64,000 nt of DNA from an uncultured Clostridia bacterium (GCA_945864305.1 CAMBAJ010000003.1:1-64000); one strand, 5' to 3'. Shown: positions 38,521 to 53,065, numbered from the stretch's first letter. The notes: generated from the sequence alone by a model not told the origin. Numbers and translations: made by a program.

Positions 38521-39584
38521 ATGAAAAAAGGCTATTTGGTGTTACAGGACGGCCGGGTGTTTGAAGGCGTCCGGTTCGGCGCGGATGCCGACACAATTGG
38601 CGAGCTGGTGTTCACCACCGGCATGTGCGGGTATATCGAGACCTTGACCGACCCCAGCTACGCGGGACAGATCGTCATGCAGACCTATCCCCTCATCGGC
38701 AACTACGGCATCATCCGGGAGGACTTCGAGGGCTCTTGCTGTGTGAAGGGCTATGTGGTCCGGGAGTACTGCGACGCGCCGTCCAATTTCCGGACGGACT
38801 GCGATCTGGATACCTATTTGAAAGAGCAGAACGTGCCGGGCCTGTACGGCGTGGACACCCGGGAGCTGACCCGCATCATCCGGGAGCATGGCGTCATGAA
38901 CGCCACGATCTGCGACGAAGTGCCCGCCGATCTGAAGCCGGTGGAGACCTATGCCGTGGTGGGCGTGGTGGAGGCCGTCACCTGTAAGGAGCCCACTGTC
39001 CATCCGGCGGTGGGGGAGGAACAGTTCAAGGTCTCCCTGCTGGACTACGGCGCCAAGAACAACATCATCCGGGAGCTCCAGAAGCGGGGCTGTACCGTCA
39101 CCGTCCTGCCCGCCGCCACTTCCGCGGAGGACATCCTGGCGGCGGATCCCGACGGCGTCATGCTCTCCAACGGCCCCGGCGACCCGGCGGAAAACGTCTA
39201 TGAGATCGAGCAGATCAAAAAGCTCCTGGGCAGGGTCCCCATGTTCGGCATCTGCCTGGGCCACCAGCTGACGGCCCTGGCCGCCGGCGGCAAAACCTAC
39301 AAGCTGAAATACGGCCACCGGGGCGTCAATCAGCCCGTCCGGGATGTGAACGGCGTCCGCACCTTCATCACCAGCCAGAACCACGGCTACGCGGTGGACT
39401 CCGACAGCATCCAGACCGGCCGCCTGTCCTTTGCCAACGCCAACGACGGCACCTGCGAGGGCATCGACTACCCCGACCTGAAAGCCTTTACCGTGCAGTT
39501 CCATCCGGAAGCCTGCACAGGACCGAAAGACACATCCTTCCTCTTTGACCGCTTTGTGGAACTCATGAAAGGTGGTGACCGGTA

Positions 39585-39585
<1 letters not shown>
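38521..39585 (+). CDS. carA: Carbamoyl-phosphate synthase small subunit
   Basis: GMCGYIETLTDPSYAGQIVMQTYPLIGNYG; GICLGHQLTALAAGGKTYKLKYGHRGVNQPV. Confidence 0.97.
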
Positions 39586-43621
<4,036 letters not shown>

Positions 43622-43622
<1 letters not shown>

Positions 43623-44320
43623 TGGCAGTGAGCGGTGCCAAGATGAGCGGCCGTGGACAGATGTCGGAGGCCTTTTCCACAGCCGCGTTTCTCTCCGCCT
43701 CCGGCGGTCTGCAGGACGCCTATACCTATATCGCAAGGGGAGAGGTGTTCGCCAACGCCCAGACGGGTAACATCGTCCTTCTGAGCCAGAACCTGTTCCA
43801 GGGAAACTGGACCCGGGCGCTGCGCTATCTGGTCCCGCTGCTGGCATTCGCCTTCGGCGTGGCGGCGGCGGAATACATCCGGCACCGCTTCCGGGACATG
43901 GACCGCATTCACTGGCGGCAGCCGGTGCTTCTGGTGGAGATCGTTCTGCTGTTTCTGGTGGGTTTTCTTCCGGAGTCTCTTCATCTGCTGGCCAACGCCG
44001 TGGTCTCCTTCTGCTGTGCCATGCAGGTGCAGGCCTTCCGGAAGGTGAACGGCTACGCCTATGCCAGCACCATGTGTATCGGCAACCTCCGCAGCGGCGT
44101 GGAATCCCTGTGTGCCTATCAGCGGACCGGCGACCCCAAACTCTGTGGAAAGGCCGCCCGGTATTTCGGCGTGATTCTCCTGTTCGCGCTGGGCGCCGGC
44201 ACGGGAGGCATCTGCATCCAGCTTTGGGGACTGCGGGCCATCTGGGCGTCCTGCGTCCTGCTGCTGGCGGGCTTCTGCCTGATGCTCCGCAGCGAGGAAG
44301 TGGCGGAAAAGCAAGAGTAA
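43622..44320 (+). CDS. DUF1275 (YoaK-family) membrane protein
   Basis: FLSASGGLQDAYTYIARGEVFANAQTGNIVLLSQNLFQGNW...QVQAFRKVNGYAYASTMCIGNLRSG. Confidence 0.92.
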
Positions 44321-44351
44321 GATGAACACGATCTTTATACCTGGAGATATG

Positions 44352-44399
44352 AAATCAAAAAGGAGGCTCGCCGCCACGGCAAGCCTCCTTTTTGATTTG
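44352..44399. terminator. Bidirectional terminator between convergent genes
   Basis: AAATCAAAAAGGAGGCTCGCC-gccac-GGCAAGCCTCCTTTTTGATTT. Confidence 0.9.
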
Positions 44400-44416
44400 C
44401 AGCAAATTTCCGGAAA

Positions 44417-45472
44417 TCAGAAGTCCAGATTGACCCGCACATCGTCCAGGGAGGGAGCGGAGCTGATGAGCCCCTGCTCCAGCATCCAGTCGATGTTCTC
44501 CTGCCAGCACGCATCGGACTGGGACAGGAACCGGGCGTCCTCTGTCTCCATGATGGGCAGCAGCACGTTGATGCTGGAGCGCTCCACCGTCTCGGACAGG
44601 GGGAAGTTCTCCTCGTTCTGGTTGGCCAGCAGGATGCTCAGCGCCTCCTCGGGGTCGGCCTGCATGTCTGCAAAGCCCTTGGCACTGGCCCGCAGGAAGG
44701 CCTTCAGCGTCTCGCTGTCGTTTTCAATGGCGTCGTCGTTGGCCACGAACACGCCCTCGTAGTTGGTGGGCACGCCGTAGTCGTCCAGGCTGAACCAGTT
44801 GACCTCAAATCCTTCTTCTTCCATCTGGGGGACCTCGTGGTTGACCAGGCACCCGATGGTGGCGTCCACATTGCCGGTGGTCATGGAGCTCATCAGGTCA
44901 AAGCCCACATCGATCATGGTCACGTCGCTGTAATCGGCGCCCACGTAGTTCATGATGCTGCGGATCAGGGCCTCGGACAACTCCGTGCCCGCGTAGCCGA
45001 TGGTTTTGCCCACCAGGTCGGAGGGGGAGGTGATGTCCTTCTCCTTCAGAGACAGGATGATGTTCAGGGGGCCCTGGACCACGGCGCCGATGGACTTCAC
45101 GGGCACATTCTGGTTGGCCCGGGCCTGGATGACGTCATGCTGGTAGTACAGGCCGATGTCCGCCTTGCCGGCGGCCACCAGGGACAGGGCGTCGTTGGTG
45201 TTGGAGGGGAAGCGGATGTTGACCTTCAATCCCTCCTCGGCATAGTAGCCCTTATCGATGGCCTCGTACAAAAAGGCGTGGAGGGCGTTGGGATACCAGT
45301 CCAGCACCACGTCCAGCTCCCGCAGCTCGCCGCTTTCGGCGGCATTGGCGGTCTCGGCGGGTTCGGCGGGTTCGGTGCTGCCGGAGGCCTCGGCGGATTT
45401 GCCGGACCCGCAGGCTGTCAGCAGAGTCAGGCACAAAACAGCGGACAGCATAAATGCGAAAAGTCTTTTCAT
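44417..45472 (-). CDS. thiY: ABC transporter substrate-binding lipoprotein, ThiY/NMT1-like
   Basis: LLTACGSGKSAEASG; LDVVLDWYPNALHAFLYEAIDKGYYAEEGLKVNIRFPSN; in THI-box operon. Confidence 0.9.
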   Translation of the reverse strand: MKRLFAFMLSAVLCLTLLTACGSGKSAEASGSTEPAEPAETANAAESGELRELDVVLDWYPNALHAFLYEAIDKGYYAEEGLKVNIRFPSNTNDALSLVAAGKADIGLYYQHDVIQARANQNVPVKSIGAVVQGPLNIILSLKEKDITSPSDLVGKTIGYAGTELSEALIRSIMNYVGADYSDVTMIDVGFDLMSSMTTGNVDATIGCLVNHEVPQMEEEGFEVNWFSLDDYGVPTNYEGVFVANDDAIENDSETLKAFLRASAKGFADMQADPEEALSILLANQNEENFPLSETVERSSINVLLPIMETEDARFLSQSDACWQENIDWMLEQGLISSAPSLDDVRVNLDF

Positions 45473-45510
45473 ATCAGTTCTCCAATCTTCATTTTATACA
45501 GGGAGACGGC

Positions 45511-46266
45511 TCAGGACTCGCCTCTCCATTTGACAACTTTGCTTTCAATGAGGCCCACCACGGCCACCATCAGCATGGCCACCACACTCAGAAGGACGAT
45601 GGGGGCAAACACGCCGGCGCCGTCCAGCTGGGTCATCATCCGGCGGGAGAAGTACCCCAGGCCGCTCTGGGCGCCCAGCCACTCGCCGATGGCGGCGCCG
45701 ATGATGCTCAGGGGGACCGCCATCTTGATGGCGGAGAAGAAGTAGGGCAGGGCGCAGGGAACCTTGATTTTCAGAAAGATGTCCCATCTGGTGGCGCCAT
45801 AGGTCTGCAAGAGCTCACTCATCTCCGTCTTGGCGGCCCGGAAGCCGTCACAGACGGTGATGGTAATGGGGAAGAAGGTCATCAGCACGGTCACCAGCAC
45901 CTTGCTCCAGATGCCGTAGCCGAACCACAGCACGAACAGGGGGGCGATGGCGGTGGTGGGAATGGTCTGGGAGGCGACGACGATGGGATACAGGCATTTT
46001 TGCAGCAGAGGGCTCCAGTCCATGGCCACCGCCAGGGCGAGGCCCAGGACCACGGAGATCAGAAGGCCGATGCAGGTGACGGCCATGGTGGCGGGCAGGT
46101 GGACGGTGAACAGGGCCACCCGCAGCTCCCAGAGCCGCTTTAAAATTTGGATAGGGGTGGGCAGGATGTAGGCGGCGTTCACCTTCATAGCGCCCAGCTG
46201 CCACAAAAACAGCAGGCAGAACAGGAAAATGGCCGCGGGCAGGTTGCCCCGGTTTGCTTTTTTCAC
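45511..46266 (-). CDS. thiX: ABC transporter permease, ThiX-like
   Basis: ILPTPIQILKRLWEL; GLLISVVLGLALAVAMDWSPLLQKCLYPIVVASQTIPTTAIAPLFVLWFGYG. Confidence 0.9.
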   Translation of the reverse strand: MKKANRGNLPAAIFLFCLLFLWQLGAMKVNAAYILPTPIQILKRLWELRVALFTVHLPATMAVTCIGLLISVVLGLALAVAMDWSPLLQKCLYPIVVASQTIPTTAIAPLFVLWFGYGIWSKVLVTVLMTFFPITITVCDGFRAAKTEMSELLQTYGATRWDIFLKIKVPCALPYFFSAIKMAVPLSIIGAAIGEWLGAQSGLGYFSRRMMTQLDGAGVFAPIVLLSVVAMLMVAVVGLIESKVVKWRGES

Positions 46267-47024
46267 GGCTGCACCTGCTTTCTCAGAACGTCGATCAGAT
46301 TCTCGCGCAGGGCCACCATGTCCGGACGGGTCAGGCACTCCCGGGTCCGGGGATAGCCCACCGGCACGGGGACCTCCGTCAGGGCGTGGATGGGGGTGCT
46401 GGTGACGGCCAGCACGCTGCCGGAGAGGAACACCGCCTCCTCCACGTCGTGGGTGATGAAGAGGATAGTCTTTTTGTGCTTCTCCCACTGGCCCAGCAGC
46501 CACTCCTGCATGGAGATGCGGGTCAAAAAGTCCAGGGCGGAGAAGGGCTCGTCCAGCAGCAGAAGGTCGCTGCCGGTCAGCATGGTACGGGCGAAGGCCG
46601 CCCGCTGGCGCATGCCGCCGGAGAGCTCGTCCGGCATCTTGTCCCGGCAGCCTTCCAGGCCCACGTCCGCCAGGGCGTCGTCAATCAGCTCCCGCTGCTC
46701 GGCCTTGGAATGGCCGCCCATGATCTCCAGGGGCAGGGCCAGATTCTCCCCGATGGTCCGCCAGGGGAACAGCAGGTCCTTCTGGGGCATGTAGCCGCAG
46801 TAGTGATTCTGTTCGCCGATGGGCCTGCCCCCCACCCGGATGGTGCCGGACTTGGGCTGTAGCAGGCCGTTGGTCATGCGGAAGATGGTGCTCTTGCCGC
46901 AGCCGCTGACGCCGATGATGCAGTGGAAGGAGCCGGGCTCCACGGAGAAGCTCAAATCGTCGATGATGTCGAAATCCTCGGAGGGGTACTGGTAGGAGAC
47001 GTGCTCAAATTCCAGCTGGCTCAT
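46263..47024 (-). CDS. thiZ: ABC transporter ATP-binding protein, ThiZ-like
   Basis: GVSGCGKST; LSGGMRQRAAFARTMLTGSDLLLLDEPFSALDFLTR. Confidence 0.93.
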   Translation of the reverse strand: MSQLEFEHVSYQYPSEDFDIIDDLSFSVEPGSFHCIIGVSGCGKSTIFRMTNGLLQPKSGTIRVGGRPIGEQNHYCGYMPQKDLLFPWRTIGENLALPLEIMGGHSKAEQRELIDDALADVGLEGCRDKMPDELSGGMRQRAAFARTMLTGSDLLLLDEPFSALDFLTRISMQEWLLGQWEKHKKTILFITHDVEEAVFLSGSVLAVTSTPIHALTEVPVPVGYPRTRECLTRPDMVALRENLIDVLRKQVQP

Positions 47025-47680
47025 TTGCGCATCTCCCAGGCCATGTCCCAGAAGCCCAGCTCGTAGCGGCTGCAATTGACAAAGATGTCCTCCAGCCGGG
47101 CGATCTCCGCCTCGGTCATACCCTGGGACAGGGTGTCCGTCAGCTCAATGAGGGCCTGGTTGCCGGCGGCGTAGTCCTCAGAGGCGTAGCCCTGGATCCA
47201 CTCGCCGTAGAAGGGGTGCTCCGCCGCGCCGGGGATCTTGGCCAGGGCCTGGCCGATCTCCGCGTAGCTCCAGGAGCAGGCCAGGATGGAGGCCACGATC
47301 TCCGCGGGGCCGCCCATGTCCGCCACGGCCAGCATGTAGTGGGTGTAGGACACGTTGTCCAGGGCGGGCTTCACGGCGGACACCTGCTCCTCGGTGATGC
47401 CCAGCCGCTGCATGTAGGCCCGGTGGATGTTCATCTCGCCGTTGAGGATGGAGTGCACGTTCTGGGAGAAGGTCTGCATCAGTTTGCGGTCCTGGGCTTT
47501 CACCACGCCCAGAGCAAACACCTTGGCGTAGTCGAAGAGGTACAGGTAGTCCTGAAGCATGAAATACTGAAATTTTTCCACAGGCAGAGTGCCGTCACCG
47601 ATGCCGGTGACAAAGGGATGGGACAGACAGGCCTCCCAGATAGGCCGTGCTGCCTGATACAGGCGCTGGGAAGTGGTCAT
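47021..47680 (-). CDS. tenA: TenA-family aminopyrimidine aminohydrolase (thiaminase II)
   Basis: FVTGIGDGTLPVEKFQYFMLQDYLYLFDYAKVFALGVVKA; ACSWSYAEIGQAL; YASEDY. Confidence 0.93.
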   Translation of the reverse strand: MTTSQRLYQAARPIWEACLSHPFVTGIGDGTLPVEKFQYFMLQDYLYLFDYAKVFALGVVKAQDRKLMQTFSQNVHSILNGEMNIHRAYMQRLGITEEQVSAVKPALDNVSYTHYMLAVADMGGPAEIVASILACSWSYAEIGQALAKIPGAAEHPFYGEWIQGYASEDYAAGNQALIELTDTLSQGMTEAEIARLEDIFVNCSRYELGFWDMAWEMRK

Positions 47681-47705
47681 GGCGGTTTCCTCCCGTTTCA
47701 AATCA

Positions 47706-47741
47706 AAATGCCCCCGCCGGACATCCCGGCAGGGGCATTGA
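47706..47741 (-). terminator. Terminator hairpin of TPP riboswitch expression platform
   Basis: AATGCCCCTGCCGGGA-tgt-CCGGCGGGGGCATTTT on minus strand. Confidence 0.85.
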
Positions 47742-47765
47742 AATCGCGGTCTCACGACGCAAACT

Positions 47766-47860
47766 GTATGCTCCCTACGCTGGCATGATCCAGATCAGGT
47801 GTAATGGGTCTCGGAATATATCCGACTCTCAGCCCGTCGATCCGGGCTCCCCTGTTGTTC
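47766..47860 (-). promoter_or_regulatory. TPP (THI-box) riboswitch
   Basis: Minus strand: CAGGGGAGCCCGGATCGACGGGCTGAGAG...GAGACCCATTACACCTGATCTGGATCATGCCAGCGTAGGGAG. Confidence 0.96.
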
Positions 47861-47942
47861 TATCTACTGTATGCCGCTTTCGGAAATTTGTCAAGATTTT
47901 CTCCAAAAAAGCGGGAAGAATTTTGCAATGCAGGAGAGACGC

Positions 47943-49304
47943 TCATACTTCGGGAAGCGGCTCATCCGCCGTTTTCCGCGGCTTCCGCCAGGGGCCCCGG
48001 AGATAGAAGAGGATGGACATGCAGGTGGCCACGGACCAGCCGATGGGCCAGGCGCACCAGATGCCCAGGGCGGACCCCATGGCGGCGGACAGGGCATAGG
48101 CCAGAACCACCCGCAGGACCAGGTCTGTGAAGGTGGATGCCATGAACCGGCCCATCAGGCTGGAGCCCCGCAGAATGCCGTCGGCTACCAGCTTGGAGGA
48201 GACCACAAAATAGAAGGGGGAGAGAATGCGCAGGTACTGGACGCCCGTGGTGATGGCAGTCTCGGTGGGCGTGTCGATGAAGAACCCCACCAGATACCGG
48301 CCCGCGAAAAAGTACAGCAGCACCAGGGGGACGCACAGGGACCACACCAGCCGCACACCGGCCCGGAAGCCGTCCGGAACGCGGGAGAGCTTTCCGGCGC
48401 CGATGTTCTGCGCGGTGTAGTTGGAGACGCCGTTGGCCAGGGTGGTGAAGGATGTGATGACCAGATTGTTCAGCTTGACGGCGGCGGAGTAACCGGCCAT
48501 GACGCCGGTGCCGAAGCTGTTGATCACGCCCTGGATCAGGATATTGCCCACGGAGATGAAGCTCTGCTGCAAAATGCTGGGCACAGCGATGACCGCGAAT
48601 TTCCTGAACAGCGGCCAGGAAAAGATCCCGGCTTTTTTCTCCGTGGGCATCCGTCCCAGACGCCGGAAGACAACGATGACTGCCAGCACGCAGCTGACGC
48701 CCTGACACAAAAAAGTCGCCCAGGCCACGCCGGCCACACCCATGTCAAAGGCGGTGACAAAGAGCATGTCCACCAGAATGTTGCTGGTGGAGGAGCAGGC
48801 CAGGAAGATGAAGGGCGTCCGGGAATCTCCCAGGGCCGAAAAGATACCGGTGGAGACATTGTAGAAAAACACGAAGGGAAGACCATAGATATAGATGCTC
48901 AGATACAGGGCGGAGTCCGCCATGACTTCCTCCGGGGTGCGGATGAGTTCCAGTAATCCGGTGCCGAAAGCCAGGCCCACGACCATCAGCACACCGCAGA
49001 CCACGGCGCTGGAGAGCAGCGCCGTGTGGACGGCGGTTTTCATATCCGCAATCTGCCTGGCTCCGAAGAGCTGGGACACGATGACGGAGCAGCCGATGTT
49101 GCAGCCGAAGGCGAAGGCCAGGAAGATCAATGTGATCTCATAGCTGTTGCCCACGGCGGCCAGGGCGTTTTCGCCCACGAACTTGCCGGCCACCAGGCTG
49201 TCCGCGATATTGTAGAGCTGCTGGAACACGATGCTTCCGAACAGCGGCAGGCAGAATTTCCAGAGGACGGTCCGGGGATTTCCCACCGTCAGGTCTTTTT
49301 CCAT
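47943..49304 (-). CDS. MATE-family efflux transporter
   Basis: LPLFGSIVFQQLYNIADSLVAGKFVGENALAAVGNSYEI; 12-TM pattern. Confidence 0.93.
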   Translation of the reverse strand: MEKDLTVGNPRTVLWKFCLPLFGSIVFQQLYNIADSLVAGKFVGENALAAVGNSYEITLIFLAFAFGCNIGCSVIVSQLFGARQIADMKTAVHTALLSSAVVCGVLMVVGLAFGTGLLELIRTPEEVMADSALYLSIYIYGLPFVFFYNVSTGIFSALGDSRTPFIFLACSSTSNILVDMLFVTAFDMGVAGVAWATFLCQGVSCVLAVIVVFRRLGRMPTEKKAGIFSWPLFRKFAVIAVPSILQQSFISVGNILIQGVINSFGTGVMAGYSAAVKLNNLVITSFTTLANGVSNYTAQNIGAGKLSRVPDGFRAGVRLVWSLCVPLVLLYFFAGRYLVGFFIDTPTETAITTGVQYLRILSPFYFVVSSKLVADGILRGSSLMGRFMASTFTDLVLRVVLAYALSAAMGSALGIWCAWPIGWSVATCMSILFYLRGPWRKPRKTADEPLPEV

Positions 49305-49442
49305 GCTTCCATCTCCTGTTGCAGCGCTGGGAGAGGCGCTTGTTTTTCTCACGATGTTCCAGTATACTCTGATTTCAGAAAGATGAAAAATATATCGTTC
49401 ATATCGTTATCATATCAATTTGTGATGAAAGAGGGCGGGATT

Positions 49443-50342
49443 ATGGCGGTCAATTACGAGTACTACCGCTGCTTTTACTACGTGGCGAAATACAAAAATC
49501 TCACCCGGGCGGCCTCGGCCATAATGAGCAGCCAGCCCAATGTCACCCGGGTGATGCACAATCTGGAGCACGAGCTGGGCTGCCGCCTCATCACCCGCTC
49601 CAATCGGGGTATCGCCCTGACGGAAGAGGGAGAGCGGCTGTATCAGCACGTGGCGGCGGCCATTGCGCATTTGCAGCAGGGGGAGGAACTGCTGACCCAC
49701 AGCGGCGGTCTCCAGGCGGGCAGCATATATATCGGCGCCAGCGAGGTGGCCCTTCACGGACTGCTGCTGGACGTGCTCCGCCGGTTCCATCAGGCGTATC
49801 CGGCCATCCGGCTGAAAATTCGGAATGATTCAGCCACGCGGGTGCTCCAGGCGCTGCACGGCGGGCAGATCGACTTCGCGGTGGTCACCATGCCGGTGGG
49901 CCCCATGCAGCGGCCCTTCAGGCGCACGGACCTGAAGCCCTTCCGGGATGTTCTGGTGGGCGGACGGCCTTTCGCGGAGCTGGCCCATCAGACGCTGAGT
50001 TTGGCGGATCTGAGCCAGTATCCCATGATCGGCCTGGCCCGGGACACGGCCACCTTTTCCTTTTACAGCAACTTCTACATGGCCCACGGGCTGGAATTCG
50101 ACCCGGATATGGAGGTGGCCACCGCGGACCTGTTGCTGCCCATGATCGAAAACGACCTTGGCCTTGGATTTGTGCCGGAGAAGTTTGCCGGAGAGGCCCT
50201 GGAAGCCGGCCGCGTAGTGCAGCTGAAATTGAAGGAGACGATCCCGGAACGCCGCATCTGCCTGGTACAGGATACCCGGAGCAGCCTCAGTGCCGCGGCC
50301 CGGAAGCTGCAGCAAATGCTCTGCGGGGAAGCGGAAAATTAA
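49443..50342 (+). CDS. LysR-family transcriptional regulator
   Basis: YYVAKYKNLTRAASAIMSSQPNVTRVMHNLEHELGCRLITRSNRGIALTEEGERL. Confidence 0.94.
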   Translation: MAVNYEYYRCFYYVAKYKNLTRAASAIMSSQPNVTRVMHNLEHELGCRLITRSNRGIALTEEGERLYQHVAAAIAHLQQGEELLTHSGGLQAGSIYIGASEVALHGLLLDVLRRFHQAYPAIRLKIRNDSATRVLQALHGGQIDFAVVTMPVGPMQRPFRRTDLKPFRDVLVGGRPFAELAHQTLSLADLSQYPMIGLARDTATFSFYSNFYMAHGLEFDPDMEVATADLLLPMIENDLGLGFVPEKFAGEALEAGRVVQLKLKETIPERRICLVQDTRSSLSAAARKLQQMLCGEAEN

Positions 50343-50485
50343 GAGGAGCCTCGTAAATTTACGTGGGATTTTGCGAAGAAATTTGCGTGGACACCTTTCC
50401 ACCAAGAGGATAAGATGGTATAATTTTAACAAAACATTAACAGCAGAACCCCCGTAAAAAAATTCGAAACAGGGAGATCGTAGCC

Positions 50486-51088
50486 ATGGACACGAAAGAA
50501 ACACCCAAGTATCGCCATCCAAAAATTGGATTGCGCAATATCAAGACGGCTCTGGCCGCCACGCTTTGCGCACTGGTCTATTATTTTTTTGACCGCAGTC
50601 CGGCGTTTGCCTGCATCGGTGCCATCTTTGGCATGGGCAGCGACTATGGGATGAGTAAACTCCACGGCGGCAACCGCTTTTTCGGTACGCTGGTAGGCGG
50701 CTTTATTGGCATGGGTCTGTTTGCTTTTTATGTGTTCCTGTTTCCGGATGGTAGCAACCGCTGGTTCCTGATCCCGCTGACCTTTGTGGGTGTGGTGATT
50801 TTGATCGTTCTCTGCCAGTACATCTGGGTGGGCGGCATTCAGCCCGGCGGCGTGGTGCTGTGTATCATCCTGTTCAACACGCCTATGGATACGTATATCT
50901 CCTATGCGCTGAACCGGATTCTGGATACCGGTATCGGCGTGCTGGCGGCGCTGTTTGTGAACGGAATGCTTCCGGGCGGCTTTACCTTTGGCTTCATGCA
51001 CCGTCTATACGTGCGGCTGGGCATCAAAGACGATGTCGAGTATGTGGAACGGAAGAGTAAATCCTCTGAGGAAGAGACTCAGAAATAA
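50486..51088 (+). CDS. Aromatic acid exporter/FUSC-like membrane protein
   Basis: GLRNIKTALAATLCALVYYFFDRSPAFACIGAIFGMGSD...KLHGGNRFFGTLVGGFIG. Confidence 0.8.
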   Translation: MDTKETPKYRHPKIGLRNIKTALAATLCALVYYFFDRSPAFACIGAIFGMGSDYGMSKLHGGNRFFGTLVGGFIGMGLFAFYVFLFPDGSNRWFLIPLTFVGVVILIVLCQYIWVGGIQPGGVVLCIILFNTPMDTYISYALNRILDTGIGVLAALFVNGMLPGGFTFGFMHRLYVRLGIKDDVEYVERKSKSSEEETQK

Positions 51089-51111
51089 AGACCAAAAGGG
51101 AGAGGGACCAC

Positions 51112-51792
51112 ATGGAATACAGCATTGAGGGAAAGCCGCTGCCGGTGGTGATCTGCCAGCTGCGGGCCGGTGAGACAATGATTACAGAGCGGGGCAGCAT
51201 GAGTTGGATGAGCCCCAATATGAAGATGGAGACCACCACGGGCGGTGGTCTGGGTCGGGCTCTGGGCAGGATGTTCGCCGGCGAGGCCATGTTCCAGAAC
51301 CGCTATACCGCCCAGGGGGGCCCCGGTATGATCGCCTTTGCCTCCAGCTTTCCGGGGGATATCCGGGCCTTTGAGATCGGGCCAGGACGGGAACTGGTGG
51401 TGCAGAAGAGCGGTTTTCTGGCCAGCGAGGCCGGTGTACAGTTGTCCGTGTTCTTCCAGAAGAAGGCCAGCGCCGGGTTCTTCGGCGGTGAGGGCTTCAT
51501 CATGCAGCGATTGTCCGGACAGGGCATCGCTTTCGCGGAGTTCGACGGCCATGTGGTGGAGTACGACCTGGCGCCCGGACAGTCCATGGTGGTGGATACC
51601 GGGTATCTGGCGGCCATGGACGCCACCTGTTCCATGGAGATTCAGTCTGTACCGGGGGTAAAAAACGCGGTTTTCGGCGGTGAGGGACTGTTCAATACCG
51701 TCGTCACCGGACCGGGGCGCATCTATCTTCAGACCATGCCCATCAGCACCGTGGCCGGCGCCATCCGGCCATTCATCCCCACGGGGAATTAA
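51112..51792 (+). CDS. TIGR00266/AIM24-family protein
   Basis: VVICQLRAGETMITERGSMSWMSPNMKMETTTGGGLGRALGRMFAGEAMFQNRYTAQGGPGMIAFA. Confidence 0.92.
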   Translation: MEYSIEGKPLPVVICQLRAGETMITERGSMSWMSPNMKMETTTGGGLGRALGRMFAGEAMFQNRYTAQGGPGMIAFASSFPGDIRAFEIGPGRELVVQKSGFLASEAGVQLSVFFQKKASAGFFGGEGFIMQRLSGQGIAFAEFDGHVVEYDLAPGQSMVVDTGYLAAMDATCSMEIQSVPGVKNAVFGGEGLFNTVVTGPGRIYLQTMPISTVAGAIRPFIPTGN

Positions 51793-51804
51793 AAAGACAA
51801 AGGG

Positions 51805-51842
51805 AAGCCCCGCTCCGGCCATCCGGTCGGAGCGGGGCTTTG
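51805..51842 (+). terminator. Rho-independent terminator
   Basis: AAGCCCCGCTCCG...CGGAGCGGGGCTTT. Confidence 0.87.
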
Positions 51843-52056
51843 GCTTACCTAGCTTTCAGGGCAGTTTTTTACAGTTGAAACGTATGATGTTGAATGCAGT
51901 GCGATTTTCCGGTTAGGCATCTTATGCATTCTTTGACATATCCGGACGCCGTTGATCGTGAGCTTAGCAAGAGATTATTTTGTTTTTTTATTGACAATAT
52001 GAATATTTTCCGATAAATTTTTCTTAGAAACTGGAATTAAATGGATTTTTCGCCTG

Positions 52057-52809
52057 TCACACACAGGCCAAAAGTTCGGCATGATCCTGCCGCAAATACA
52101 AAATATCAGCAACTGTTGCGATAAACTCCGAATTTGTTGGCTTGGCCATCTGGGGCTTTTTGGTGCATCCAAAGTAATACTGCAAAAAATCAATATTCCC
52201 CCGTTCCCAAGCAACTGCAATTGCTTTTCGCATTGCGCGTTCCACACAGCTGGCGGTCGTACCATAGCACTTTGCGATATCCGGATAGAGGATTTTGGTA
52301 ACTCCGTCCATGACCGCGGGGTCTTTCATAGCCATGATGATGGCTCTTCGGAGATATTGATATCCTTTGAGATGCGCGGGAATGCCGAGCTGGCGCATCA
52401 AATTGGATATCTGCACTTCCAATGCCGCATCATATTCGGCGGTTGAGACCGGCTCTAGGATATTCCTGATATATTCGGACAAGTTTACGACCTGAGATGC
52501 CATTTCGCCGGGAGGACTGCTCCATTCGGGCGATAGGGGCACAATGAAGCGCCCTTTTACCTGTGGAAATGTCAAGGAGTTAAGGCTGACTCCGCTTTTA
52601 TGAATATAAGACAGCAGCGCCATGCTGTTTTCAATCATCGGATTCATGACAAGAAGATTTGGCGTTTTTTTCTGAATCAACTGCACTGCTTTTTCGCCAT
52701 CACCGCTGGCCCCGAGAATCTCAAGACCTTTTCTGAAACGGATGTACCCTGTCAGCGACTCGCAAAAGTCCCGGCTTGTATCTGCGATGACGATTTTTAA
52801 TACACTCAT
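52057..52809 (-). CDS. Spo0A paralogue with degenerate receiver and intact Spo0A_C DNA-binding domain
   Basis: C-terminus HLKGYQYLRRAIIMAMKDPAVMDGVTKILYPDIAKCYGTTASCVERAMRKAIAVAWERGNIDFLQYYFGCT...KPTNSEFIATVADIL; receiver LLVMNPMIEN lacks Asp. Confidence 0.92.
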   Translation of the reverse strand: MSVLKIVIADTSRDFCESLTGYIRFRKGLEILGASGDGEKAVQLIQKKTPNLLVMNPMIENSMALLSYIHKSGVSLNSLTFPQVKGRFIVPLSPEWSSPPGEMASQVVNLSEYIRNILEPVSTAEYDAALEVQISNLMRQLGIPAHLKGYQYLRRAIIMAMKDPAVMDGVTKILYPDIAKCYGTTASCVERAMRKAIAVAWERGNIDFLQYYFGCTKKPQMAKPTNSEFIATVADILYLRQDHAELLACV

Positions 52810-53065
52810 GTCTGTGAGTCTCCTTTCTCTCTTGTTAAGTATACTTTAACAAAATACGATTTTGCGTGCATTACCTAAAAAAGGACGAATTCAGACAATC
52901 TTTTCAATCTAAATGGTTTTCCATAATATTACAAAAATGTTTTGCGGAATCTGTGGAAGGAGGGGGGAAAATAATTTCACCAATAATTTGGTGGGAGTTC
53001 TGCAAAATTTTTTACGACCCGTCAAACAGCAACGCCGAGAATCTTTAGAAAGGAGTGGCTGCTAA

